From Actinomycetota bacterium (GTDB lineage: Bacteria; Actinomycetota; Acidimicrobiia; Spongiisociales; UBA11373): a DNA stretch of 62,809 bases. The notes beneath the pieces were generated by a model that searched no databases, had not been told where the DNA came from, and was given only the letters and a program-made list of their open reading frames with translations. How positions within the stretch are numbered: position 1 is the stretch's first letter; each line of letters opens with the position of its first letter. Where the stretch lies: contig JAHLKU010000001.1 of the NCBI GenBank assembly GCA_020444505.1, positions 1 through 62,809 of the forward strand. Direction: 5' to 3'. The position numbers and the translations under genes were made by a program. Positions 54,105 through 62,809 of the stretch are shown piece by piece.

Positions 54105-55502
54105 TCAGAAAGGGCCGTCCGGCGCCGGGGGTCGCGAACCGACGATGCCGGCCCCTTCCAGCGCCATGCCGGCGGCGAGCAGCAGGTCCTCGCCCCAGGC
54201 CGGTCCGATCAGCTGCAGCGATGGGGGCGGGGTGCCTGCGGAGGCCAGCGGGAGCGCGATCGCCGGCAGCGAGGCGTGGTTCACCAGGGCGGTGAACCGG
54301 GAGAAGGCACCCCGGTAGGGCACCGGCCCCGCCCGGGACTCGGCGTGCTCCTCGCCGATGCGCTTGCGGCGGGCGGCCACGGTGGGGGTGGCCAGCACGT
54401 CGTAGCGGTTCAGCAGGCGCCCGAAGGCGCCGCGCAGCGCCGCCCGCCAGGCCAGTGCGTCCTGGTATCCGTCGGGGTCGGCCTCGAACAGCGGCGCCAT
54501 CCGCTCGGCGACGTCCGGCCCGTACCGGTCGGGGTGGCGGGCGAACCACCCGCGGTGCACCCGGGCCACCTCCGGGCGGAACGACGCGGTGATCTCGGGG
54601 CCGGGGTGGAGCATCGGCGCCGACACCTCCTCCACCACGGCCCCGGCGGCGGCCGCGGCCTCGAGGGCGGCGCCGAACCCCGCCCCGGTGTCGGCGTCGA
54701 GGGCGGTGTCCACCCACTCGGACGGCACGCCCACCCGCAGCCCGGCGAGCGGTCGCGGCTCCGAGGGCACCGCGACGGGACGGGGCACCGACCAGGGGTC
54801 GCGGGCATCGTCGCCGGCCATGACCCGGTACAGGAGCGCCAGGTCGCCGATCGTCCTTGCGAGCGGCCCGACGGTGTCGATCGACGGCGCCAGCGGGAAC
54901 ACCCCGTGCAGCGGGACCCTGCCGTGGGTGACCTTGAGCCCGGCGATGCCGCACAACGCGGCCGGCACCCGCACCGACCCGCCGGTGTCGGTGCCCACCC
55001 CGAGCGCGGCCATGCCGGCGGCGACCGCCACCGCCGACCCGCCCGAGGACCCGCCGGGGGAGAGGGCGGGGTCCCACGGGTTGCGGACCGGGCCGAACCA
55101 GTGGTTCTCGCTGCTGAAGCCGAAGGCGAACTCGTGGAGGCCGGTGCGGCCGACGACGACGCCGCCGGCGGCCTCGATGCGCTCCACCACCGCCGCCGAT
55201 GCGGCGGGCACCTCGCGGTAGAAGCCGGAGCCGCAGGTGGTGGGGCGGCCGGCGTGGTCGATCAGGTCCTTGAGCGCCACCGGGACCCCGGCCAGCGGGC
55301 CCGGGTCCTCTCCTGCGGCGACCGCGGCGTCGATCCGGGCGGCGCGGGCCAGGGCGCGCTCGGCGTCCACCAGGGTGAAGGCGTTGAGGCCGGCGCCGGC
55401 CCCGATCGCCGCCAGGTGCTCCTCGACGACGGTGACCGCCGCCGTCTCGCCCCGGCCGACCTCCTTCGCGATGCGGGCGGCCGGGAGCGCGGTCCCGCTC
55501 AC
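54105..55502 (-). CDS. Amidase signature family (GatA-like) amidase
   Basis: GVPVALKDLIDHAG (Lys), NPWDPALSPGGSSGGSAVAVAAGM, GTDTGGSVRVPAALCGIAGLKVTHGRV. Confidence 0.92.
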   Translation of the reverse strand: MSGTALPAARIAKEVGRGETAAVTVVEEHLAAIGAGAGLNAFTLVDAERALARAARIDAAVAAGEDPGPLAGVPVALKDLIDHAGRPTTCGSGFYREVPAASAAVVERIEAAGGVVVGRTGLHEFAFGFSSENHWFGPVRNPWDPALSPGGSSGGSAVAVAAGMAALGVGTDTGGSVRVPAALCGIAGLKVTHGRVPLHGVFPLAPSIDTVGPLARTIGDLALLYRVMAGDDARDPWSVPRPVAVPSEPRPLAGLRVGVPSEWVDTALDADTGAGFGAALEAAAAAGAVVEEVSAPMLHPGPEITASFRPEVARVHRGWFARHPDRYGPDVAERMAPLFEADPDGYQDALAWRAALRGAFGRLLNRYDVLATPTVAARRKRIGEEHAESRAGPVPYRGAFSRFTALVNHASLPAIALPLASAGTPPPSLQLIGPAWGEDLLLAAGMALEGAGIVGSRPPAPDGPF

Positions 55503-56611
55503 CAGTCGACGGAGTTCTGCTCGGGGAAGATCGAGATCCAGGGGTGGCCGGGCGGCACGGTGAGCGGCGCACCGTCCTCGTCGGTGAACGTGAACGGGTC
55601 CCGGTAGCGGTCACGATGCCAGGTGCCGGTCTTCACCACGCCGTCGTAGAAGATCTCGACGGGGCCGCTGCCGACGGTGTCGATGGCCGGCACCTTGTTG
55701 CCGTCGATCCCCGCAGCCGGCCTGGCCAGGTAGCGGGTGCCCTCGATGACCACCAGCACCTCGGCCGAGACCTGCCTCGTGGTGCCGTCGCGGTCGGTGA
55801 CCATGTGGGCGATGGGGTTCTCGGTGCCGATGGAGCGGTAGTACCGGCCGTCCTCGTACCGCCACGAGTAGATCGTGGTGTTGTTCGCCCAGTTGAAGGT
55901 GATCGCGGTCGCCTCTTCGGTGGGCATCTCGTCCCAGGGGGCGATGTCGTAGAGCATGGTGCCGAACTCGTCGCTGTAGCCCCTGCCGTCGGCGGTGTCC
56001 CGCAGCGCCTCGGTGTCGCCGTACAGGTTGTGCGGCTGGGGACGGGACGAGATCCGGTACGTGCCGGCGACCTCGCCGATCATCCTGATGCCGCGGTCGG
56101 CGGTGAGGCCCAGGATCCAGGGCTGGCCGCCGCTGATCACGGCCACTGCGTTCATGGGAAGCAGGACGGTGGAGTCCGTGGGCCGGAGCGAGCGGATCGG
56201 GCCGACGTAGTCGGTGTCGGTGGTGTGGAAGAGCGCCACGAAGCGGGTGAAGCCGCCCTCCACCAGGATCTCCATGACGGCGTCGGCCCGATCGATGCCG
56301 GACTGGGGGCGGGCGTCGGGGTGGTTGTCCACCTTGACGGCCATCACCCGTCGCGCCGCGAGGTCGGCGTCGTCGATGGCCAGGCCGGTGAGGGGGGCGA
56401 CGGGGCCGTCGTAGACGGTGGTCGTGGTGGTAGAGGTGGTGCTGGTGGACGACGTCGTGGTGGTCTCCGGCACGGTGGTGGTGGTGGTCGTGGTGGAGGT
56501 GGTCGTCGTGGTCGGGGCGGTGGTGGTGGTCGTCTTGGCGGCATCGCCGCCGCAGGCGGCGAGGGCCAGGCCCAGGGCGACCACGAGCGGCAGGGCGCGG
56601 GTGGGTCTCAT
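55499..56611 (-). CDS. DUF3048 (YerB-like) lipoprotein with Thr-rich stalk
   Basis: Lipobox LALAACGG; TTTTTAPTTTTTSTTTTTTT linker; VMAVKVDNHPDARPQSGIDRADAVMEILVEGGFTRFVALFH. Confidence 0.87.
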   Translation of the reverse strand: MRPTRALPLVVALGLALAACGGDAAKTTTTTAPTTTTTSTTTTTTTVPETTTTSSTSTTSTTTTTVYDGPVAPLTGLAIDDADLAARRVMAVKVDNHPDARPQSGIDRADAVMEILVEGGFTRFVALFHTTDTDYVGPIRSLRPTDSTVLLPMNAVAVISGGQPWILGLTADRGIRMIGEVAGTYRISSRPQPHNLYGDTEALRDTADGRGYSDEFGTMLYDIAPWDEMPTEEATAITFNWANNTTIYSWRYEDGRYYRSIGTENPIAHMVTDRDGTTRQVSAEVLVVIEGTRYLARPAAGIDGNKVPAIDTVGSGPVEIFYDGVVKTGTWHRDRYRDPFTFTDEDGAPLTVPPGHPWISIFPEQNSVDW

Positions 56612-56655
56612 AGTCGGGTCACGTTAGCCGCCCCCGGTGGATGCGGCCCATGCGC

Positions 56656-58983
56656 CTACCCGGCCGGGCGCAGCGTGAGCGTGTGGCGCGTCGCGCGGGC
56701 CACCATCGGCTCCGACCACGCGATCGGCAGCGCATCGCCCTTGCGCCACAACTCGAACTGGTCGGCGTAGTGATGCGAGAACGGGTTGCCCGACTGGCCG
56801 CCCGGGAGCACGAACCGCGCCTGCTCCCATGCGCCGACGTCCACCGCCATGCGCAGCGAGGCGACCGCGAAGTCGGGGTTGCCGGTCGGGTCGGCCGGGT
56901 CCACGGGGGCCGGGTTCACGGTGTTGGCGTCGCCGCCGTAGGGGATGGGCCCCAGGTCGAACACCCGGTCGAGCGGCGGGCGGGCGCTCAGCGGGTGCCG
57001 CAGGGTCAACCGGCGGACCGTGCCCCACTCCCAGCCGTCGGGGCCGGCTCCGTGGTCGGCCTCCAGCCGGGCCCAGGCGGCCTCGAGCGCCGCCCTGGTC
57101 CTGGCCCGCCAGCCCTCGGGGAACCAGCCGTCGGGCCGGGTCCGCAGCAGCCGGGACAGGTGCGACACGCGCCGCACCAGGAACATGTTGAACGGCACGA
57201 GCGGGGTGAACCCCTTGCCGAGCGCCCACTCGGCACTGCGGGGCGCCCGGGCGGCGACGACCGCGGTGATCATCTCGCCGAGGAACACCTCGAACAGGGT
57301 GGCGGCAGCCGAATCGGGCGACAGCACGCCGTCCCACCCCTCGAGGATGGCGGCGGCGGGCAACCCCTCGGCCGCCTCCAGCACGACGGGGGCGAGTTCG
57401 CGCCACACGGTGGACGTGCGGTCCATCTGGAACTCGAGCGTCGAGGGCACGTCCCAATCGTCGCGGGACGAGAGCACCTCGGCGATGCGCGACACCCGGT
57501 AGCCGTCGAGGAAGTCGTGGCTCAGCCAGGCGGCGTCCTCGGCGGGCAGGTTGTTGGCGGTGGCGACGAACCCGGTGTCCGGGTCCACGGCGCGGGGCAG
57601 CCGCTCGAAGGGGACAGGCTCCGGGCCCCAGGCGGTGGACGGGTCGGCCGCCGGCAGCGGGACCGCACCCGAACCCCTGCGCCGGTCGGGGGCGTCGCCG
57701 ATCAACTGCCACCCGATCGTGCCCGACGCATCGGCGTAGGCGACGTTCAGGGGCAGCGACGGCCAGGAGGTGAACGCCTCGCCGATGTCGGCGAACTCCC
57801 GGATCCGCACCAGGTCGAACAGCCCGCCCATCTCCCGGGGTTGCAGCCAGGTGGCGGCCATGGAGAGCGCCCCCACGTCGCCGTCGAACGCCGGCCCGAC
57901 GATGGGGCCGCGGTCGGTGACCAGCACGTCGAGGTCGATGGGCTCACCGCCCTTCACCGAGATGACCTCGGCGATGACCTCACACGGCACGAACCGGTCG
58001 CCGCGCCGCACGCTGCGCCCGTCCGGCCCCATCTCCTCCAGGTAGAGGTCGGTGTTGTCGATGAGCCCGGCCGTCACGCCCCAGGCGGCGTGCCCGTTGT
58101 GGGCTGCGGCCACCGCAGGGGCCCCCGTCATCGAGGCGCCTGCCACCGACCAGCCGGGGGTGGTGAGGTGGATCAGGTACCAGTGCGGCGGGAGCACCGG
58201 CGCCAGGTGGGGGTCGTTGGCCAGCAGCGGGCGCCCCGTGGAGGTGCGGGATGCGGCCAGGGCCCAGTTGTTCGACCCGCCGCCCAGCCCGGTCACCTCA
58301 CCGAGCGCCTCGAGGTCGGCCGCGAGGCGGGCGGCGAGTGCCGCCTCCTGCCGCTCCCCGGCCACGGTGCCGGGAGGCGTGCTGGCCACGTGCCACGCCG
58401 GGTAGGCGGGGTCGAGGTCGGCGACGGCCTCCGGGCCGTCGGTGCGGAGCATGGCCAGCCGCGCCAGCTCGCTGTCCCAGTTGGAGGCGAGGCTGAAGGC
58501 CATGAGCGCCAGGAACCCCATGGCGTCGGCCGCCTCGTAGGGGGTGGGCCGGCTGCGGAGCAGCACGAAGGGGTGGGGGCGCCGGCGAAGCCCGGCGGTG
58601 GCGCCCGCGGTGACGCCGGCGGCGTAGGCCTCGGCCAGGACGCGGTGCTCGGCCGACAACGCGGCGACGGCGGCCTCGCCGAACCGCCGCAGCCCCATGC
58701 GGCGGCTGATGCGGTCCACCGGCACGCCGTCGGCGCCGACCAGCGCGGCCACGGTGCCGCGCACCGCCCGCAGCCTGGTCTCCATCTGGAAGGGGCGGTC
58801 CTGGCCGTGGCAGAAGCCCAGGCCGAACCAGGCGTCGGCGTCGCTGCCTGCGGCGACGTGCGGGACGCCGAAGCGGTCCCTCCTGATGGTGATCTCCCCG
58901 TCCAACCCGGCCACCTCGAGGGTGCCGTCGACCGTGGGGAGCCGTCTGCCGAGCGCCCGGAGGGCCAGTCTCGCAAGGTTCAT
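56656..58983 (-). CDS. Penicillin acylase family (Ntn hydrolase) protein
   Basis: GLGGGSNNWALAASRTSTGRPLLANDPHLAPVLPPHWYLIHL; GDEAAWGVTAG-type segment HNGHAAWGVTAGLIDNTDLY. Confidence 0.92.
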   Translation of the reverse strand: MNLARLALRALGRRLPTVDGTLEVAGLDGEITIRRDRFGVPHVAAGSDADAWFGLGFCHGQDRPFQMETRLRAVRGTVAALVGADGVPVDRISRRMGLRRFGEAAVAALSAEHRVLAEAYAAGVTAGATAGLRRRPHPFVLLRSRPTPYEAADAMGFLALMAFSLASNWDSELARLAMLRTDGPEAVADLDPAYPAWHVASTPPGTVAGERQEAALAARLAADLEALGEVTGLGGGSNNWALAASRTSTGRPLLANDPHLAPVLPPHWYLIHLTTPGWSVAGASMTGAPAVAAAHNGHAAWGVTAGLIDNTDLYLEEMGPDGRSVRRGDRFVPCEVIAEVISVKGGEPIDLDVLVTDRGPIVGPAFDGDVGALSMAATWLQPREMGGLFDLVRIREFADIGEAFTSWPSLPLNVAYADASGTIGWQLIGDAPDRRRGSGAVPLPAADPSTAWGPEPVPFERLPRAVDPDTGFVATANNLPAEDAAWLSHDFLDGYRVSRIAEVLSSRDDWDVPSTLEFQMDRTSTVWRELAPVVLEAAEGLPAAAILEGWDGVLSPDSAAATLFEVFLGEMITAVVAARAPRSAEWALGKGFTPLVPFNMFLVRRVSHLSRLLRTRPDGWFPEGWRARTRAALEAAWARLEADHGAGPDGWEWGTVRRLTLRHPLSARPPLDRVFDLGPIPYGGDANTVNPAPVDPADPTGNPDFAVASLRMAVDVGAWEQARFVLPGGQSGNPFSHHYADQFELWRKGDALPIAWSEPMVARATRHTLTLRPAG

Positions 58984-59093
58984 CGTTCCACCTCCCGCTC
59001 CGGCGATCCTACGCCGAGCGGAGCACGCGTCCCCGGGTGGGGTGCCGGCGTGTCCATCCTGTGCACCCTCTAGTGTGACGCCAGGAGGTGGCC

Positions 59094-60353
59094 ATGCGTG
59101 ACGTGGTGACGGCGATCCTCGGCGGCGGGCGCGGGACCCGCCTCTGGCCCTTGACGAGAGACCGGGCGAAGCCGGCCGTGCCGGTGGCCGGCAAGTACCG
59201 GCTGATCGACATCCCGATCAGCAACAGCCTCGATGCCGGCATCGACTCGATCTTCGTGCTGACGCAGTTCAACAGCGCCAGCCTCCACCGCCACATCGCC
59301 AGGACGTACCGCTTCGACTCGTTCAGCAGCGGCTTCGTGAACATCCTCGCCGCAGAGCAGAACATGCGGAGCACCGACTGGTACCAGGGCACGGCCGACG
59401 CCGTCCGCCAGAACATCGACCGCCTCACCGAGAACGATCCGTCGGAGGTCATCATCCTCTCCGGCGACCAGTTGTACCTGATGGACCTGGAGGACTTCGT
59501 GCGCCGCCACCGCGAGGCCGGCGCCGACGTCACCATCGCCGTCTCGCCGGTGAGCCCCGAGGAGGCGAGGGCGCTGGGCATCATGCGGCTCGACAGGGAG
59601 GGCCGCCTGGTGGAGTTCGTCGAGAAACCCGACGACCCGGCCGAGATCGAGCGGCTCACCCTGGACGCCGCCACGGTGGAGGCGACCGGGGTCGACGCCG
59701 CGCCCGGCTCGCTGCTGGCCAGCATGGGCATCTACGTGTTCCGCTCCGGTGCGCTGGTGGACCTGCTGGCGTCGGAGGGCGACGACTTCGGCAAGAATCT
59801 CATTCCGCAGGCGGTCGCCGAACAGGACGCGTACGGCTACGTCCACAGCGGGTACTGGAGGGACATCGGCACCATCGGCGCCTTCCACCTCGCCAGCCTG
59901 GAACTGACCCACCAGTTGCCGTCGCTGAACCTGTACGACACGAAACGGCCCGTCTACACCCGGCCCCGCTTCCTCCCGCCGGTGAAGGTGACCGACTGCC
60001 GCATCTACGAGTCGCTGCTCGCCGACGGCGCCATCCTGTCGGGGTCGGAGATCATTCGGTCGGTGATCGGCATCCGCTCCCTGGTGCGGTCCGGCTCGGT
60101 GCTCGACCGGGTGGTGGTGATGGGCAACCGCTCCTACGGCGACACCGGGGAGGACGCCCCTCCGGCCCTCGGCATCGGCCACGACTGTGAGATCCGCGAC
60201 GCGATCCTCGACAGCGACGTGTCGATCGGCGACGGCTGCCGCCTCGTCAACCGGGACGGCGTGACGGAAGCCGACGGGGACGGGTGGTACATCCGCGACG
60301 GGGTGATCGTGGTGCCCCGGCTGCAGGCGATCCCGCCGGGGACGGTCATCTGA
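59094..60353 (+). CDS. glgC: Glucose-1-phosphate adenylyltransferase
   Basis: AILGGGRGTRLWPLTRDRAKPAVPVAGKYRLIDIPISNSL; WYQGTADAVRQNI; ATG after AGGAGG. Confidence 0.96.
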   Translation: MRDVVTAILGGGRGTRLWPLTRDRAKPAVPVAGKYRLIDIPISNSLDAGIDSIFVLTQFNSASLHRHIARTYRFDSFSSGFVNILAAEQNMRSTDWYQGTADAVRQNIDRLTENDPSEVIILSGDQLYLMDLEDFVRRHREAGADVTIAVSPVSPEEARALGIMRLDREGRLVEFVEKPDDPAEIERLTLDAATVEATGVDAAPGSLLASMGIYVFRSGALVDLLASEGDDFGKNLIPQAVAEQDAYGYVHSGYWRDIGTIGAFHLASLELTHQLPSLNLYDTKRPVYTRPRFLPPVKVTDCRIYESLLADGAILSGSEIIRSVIGIRSLVRSGSVLDRVVVMGNRSYGDTGEDAPPALGIGHDCEIRDAILDSDVSIGDGCRLVNRDGVTEADGDGWYIRDGVIVVPRLQAIPPGTVI

Positions 60354-61780
60354 TGCGGATCGCCTTCCTCAGCGCCGAGATGGCCCCGTACGCCCACGTG
60401 GGGGGCCTCGGCGACGTGGCCCGCTGGTTGCCGGAGGCGCTCGCCGCCGGTGGCGACGAGGTGGCCGCGTTCCTGCCCCGCTACGACGTGCTGCGGGGCG
60501 ACCCGCCCATCACCGAGATCGCCTCGGGCGTCACGGTGCCCGGGTTCGGCGAGGTGGGTGTGGCGCGGCTCGAGCACGACGGCGCCGCCGACCTGTACCT
60601 GATCGATGCCCCGGAGTGGTTCGCCCGCGGGGCGGTGTATCCCGACGACGGCGACGATCACCTCCGGTACTCGTGTTTCACGGCGTCGGTGATCGCGGCG
60701 TGCGAGGTGCTCGATTGGGTGCCCGACGTGTTCCACGCCAACGACTTCCACACCGCGCTGCTGCCGCTGCAGACGGTGGCCGCCGGGCTCCCCTGGGCCG
60801 CCGTGCCGGTGGTGCTGACCATCCACAACCTGGCCTTCCAGGGGGCCTTCCCGATGGCCGACGCCCCTCGCATGGGCCTCGCCGGGAGGGAGGCCCTGAT
60901 CGTGCCGGCGGGCGACGACTGGGGCAACGCGCTGGCGAGCGGCATCCTCGGCGCGGACCTGGTCACCACCGTCAGCCCCACCTACGCCCGCGAGATCCTG
61001 ACACCCGAGCAGGGCATGGACCTCGACGAGGTGCTCCTGGAGCGGGAGGCCGACCTGGTGGGCATCCTCAACGGGATCGGCGAGGAGTGGGACCCCGCCA
61101 CCGACCCGTGGATCGAGCACAACTACGACCTGTCCGCCGCCGGCGAGAAGTGGCGCAACCGCGACGCGCTCCGGGAGGAGCTGGGCCTGGAGGGCGAGCC
61201 CGTGCCGGTGCTGGGGGTGGTGTCGCGCCTCACCGACCAGAAGGGCTTCGACCTGTTCGAGGAGACCGTGGTGCCGCTGGTCCTGCACCGCGCCGCCCAG
61301 CTGGCGGTGGTGGGGACCGGCTCGCCCGAGATCGAGGCGATGTTCGAGTCGCTGGCGGAGGAGCACCCGGGCTGGGTGGCGTACCGGCGGGCGTTCGACA
61401 TCGGGCTCGGCCACCGCATCGAGGCCGGCGCCGACCTGTTCCTGATGCCGTCGCGCTTCGAGCCGTGCGGGCTCAACCAGATGTACAGCATGACGTACGG
61501 CACCATCCCGGTGGTCCGCCGCACCGGCGGCCTCAACGACACGGTGGAGCCGTGGAACGGGGCAGCCCGCACCGGCACCGGGTTCACGTTCGGCGACTAC
61601 GACACACCGTCGTTCGCCGCCGCCCTCGGCGAGGCGCTCGACGTGTTCGCCGACCGGGAGGCGTGGCAGGTGCTCGTCCGCAACGCCATGGCCGGCGACT
61701 GGTCGTGGACGCCGCGGGCCGCCGAGTACCGGGGTGCGTACGGGCGGGCGATCAGCGCGCGGGCGATGCGATCCGCGTGA
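60353..61780 (+). CDS. glgA: GT5 glycogen/starch synthase
   Basis: SAEMAPYAHVGGLGDVARWLPEALA; DVFHANDFHTALLPL; RFEPCGLNQMYSMTYGTIPVVRRTGGLNDTV. Confidence 0.95.
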   Translation: MRIAFLSAEMAPYAHVGGLGDVARWLPEALAAGGDEVAAFLPRYDVLRGDPPITEIASGVTVPGFGEVGVARLEHDGAADLYLIDAPEWFARGAVYPDDGDDHLRYSCFTASVIAACEVLDWVPDVFHANDFHTALLPLQTVAAGLPWAAVPVVLTIHNLAFQGAFPMADAPRMGLAGREALIVPAGDDWGNALASGILGADLVTTVSPTYAREILTPEQGMDLDEVLLEREADLVGILNGIGEEWDPATDPWIEHNYDLSAAGEKWRNRDALREELGLEGEPVPVLGVVSRLTDQKGFDLFEETVVPLVLHRAAQLAVVGTGSPEIEAMFESLAEEHPGWVAYRRAFDIGLGHRIEAGADLFLMPSRFEPCGLNQMYSMTYGTIPVVRRTGGLNDTVEPWNGAARTGTGFTFGDYDTPSFAAALGEALDVFADREAWQVLVRNAMAGDWSWTPRAAEYRGAYGRAISARAMRSA

Positions 61781-62180
61781 GCGGCAGGGGCTTGTAGCGC
61801 CACAACACCTTGGCCGTGATCGCCTCGCGCGGCACCGGCCCGAAGTGGCGGCTGTCCACGCTGCCGGCTGCGGGGTCGTCGCCGAGCACCCACACCTCGT
61901 CGGCCCCGACGGTGCGGGGCCCGTCCGGCGTGTCGAGCGGGTCGCCGGCGACGGCGGCCACCCGTTTGACGATCTCGAAGCCGGGCCGGCCCGGCATCTC
62001 GAGCACCACCACGTCGCCTGCAGCGAGGCGCCCGGGGCGCCGCAGGCCCATCACCCAGTCGCCGGGCCGGAGCGCCGGGCGCATGCTCTCCTCGGCGATC
62101 TCGTACCGCACCAGGCGGGCCGCCGCCAGGGCGCCGGCGACGACGACGGCGGCGCCGATACGGGTCTTCCAGTCGGCCAA
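61752..62180 (-). CDS. sodX: S26 signal-peptidase-like, probable Ni-SOD maturation protease
   Basis: EESMRPALRPGDWVMG (SM motif), VVVLEMPGRPGFEIVKRVAAVAGD, WVLGDDPAAGSVDSRHFGPV; divergent from sodN; TTG start inferred. Confidence 0.85.
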   Translation of the reverse strand: MADWKTRIGAAVVVAGALAAARLVRYEIAEESMRPALRPGDWVMGLRRPGRLAAGDVVVLEMPGRPGFEIVKRVAAVAGDPLDTPDGPRTVGADEVWVLGDDPAAGSVDSRHFGPVPREAITAKVLWRYKPLPLTRIASPAR

Positions 62181-62247
62181 GGCTCCCTCCGGGTTGCCGG
62201 CACCCGAAGTGTATGGTGTCGGGCAGCCGTCACAACCGGAGGAATGG

Positions 62248-62637
62248 ATGCATCTCTTCAAGCCGCACAAGGTGGCCCATGCCCATTGCGACCTCATGTG
62301 CGGGGTGTACGACCCCGCCCAGGCCCGCATCGAGGCCCAGTCGGTCAAGGCGATCGCCGAGAAGTACCAGGCGTCGGACGACGAGGTCTTCCGCCAGCGC
62401 TGCGTGATCCTCAAGGAGCAGCGCGCCGAACTCGCCAAGCACCACCTGTGGGTGCTGTGGACCGACTACTTCAAGCCGCCTCACGTGGAGCAGTTCCCGA
62501 ACCTGCACGACCTGTTCTGGCGTGCGACCAAGAAGGCCGGTGATGCGAAGAAGTCCATGGACCCGGCCGTCGGCCAGGAGTTGCTGGACCTCATCGACGA
62601 GATCGCCGACATCTTCCAGCAGACCAAGCAGGCCTGA
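62248..62637 (+). CDS. sodN: Nickel superoxide dismutase
   Basis: 12-aa propeptide then HCDLMCGVYDPAQARIEAQSVKAI; VILKEQRAELAKHHLWVLWTDYFKPPH. Confidence 0.95.
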   Translation: MHLFKPHKVAHAHCDLMCGVYDPAQARIEAQSVKAIAEKYQASDDEVFRQRCVILKEQRAELAKHHLWVLWTDYFKPPHVEQFPNLHDLFWRATKKAGDAKKSMDPAVGQELLDLIDEIADIFQQTKQA

Positions 62638-62746
62638 GCACGCGCGCTGCGTGCCGGACCGAGCCGGCTGGGGCGGAGGAGGGTCCCCTGCAGCATGGCG
62701 GGGACGACCGTGAGGGCTCGGGGGGCTAGCCGTACAGATTCGGGCC

Positions 62747-62778
62747 GGAAGGGGCGGTGCTCTGGAGCCGCCCCTTCC
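62747..62778. terminator. Perfect 11-bp stem hairpin downstream of sodN
   Basis: GGAAGGGGCGG / 10-nt loop / CCGCCCCTTCC. Confidence 0.5.
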
Positions 62779-62809
62779 ACGCGTCCGCAGCCTTGTGCAC
62801 CGGCGCCAC

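Noticed and set aside
52359-55607. 1082-aa plus-strand ORF opposite korA and the amidase
   Set aside because: Low-complexity antisense translation; the real genes are on the minus strand with strong motifs.
56405-56540. GT-rich repeat-like DNA (gtggtggtggtcgtggtgg…)
   Set aside because: It is the reverse complement of the Thr-rich stalk of the DUF3048 lipoprotein, a common low-complexity linker.

Overview
The window is a 62.8 kb, very GC-rich, gene-dense chromosomal segment from an actinobacterium. WhiB, DUF3107, an Mca/MshB-like deacetylase and Ku support this; a deep-branching, Acidimicrobiia-like lineage is inference. Its backbone follows the actinobacterial order argS / hom-thrC / rho-rpmE-prfA / prmC-tsaC / glyA-atpI-atpBEFHAGDC. 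Around that lie acnA, mrp, whiB, korAB, glgC-glgA and a nickel superoxide dismutase with its maturation protease. thrB is not in its usual place, and a 4-gene opposite-strand block sits between prfA and prmC. The best candidate for an undescribed system is 17.1-19.85 kb. It holds a 3-Cys Rrf2 regulator, two TCAAC/GTTGA dyads, a membrane-anchored octaheme hydroxylamine-oxidoreductase-like cytochrome, and an 8-TM partner made of two tandem 4-TM repeats with matching His residues. Other notable items are hypA next to a MinD/Mrp-type ATPase with no hydrogenase, a Ni-SOD hook reading HCDLMC, a HisA-fold protein lacking expected catalytic Asp residues, a perfect CRP-type site upstream of whiB, and a lower-GC nucleotide-sugar block at the left edge with a protein of unknown family. 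All calls come from reading the sequence and the ORF track; no database search was run.
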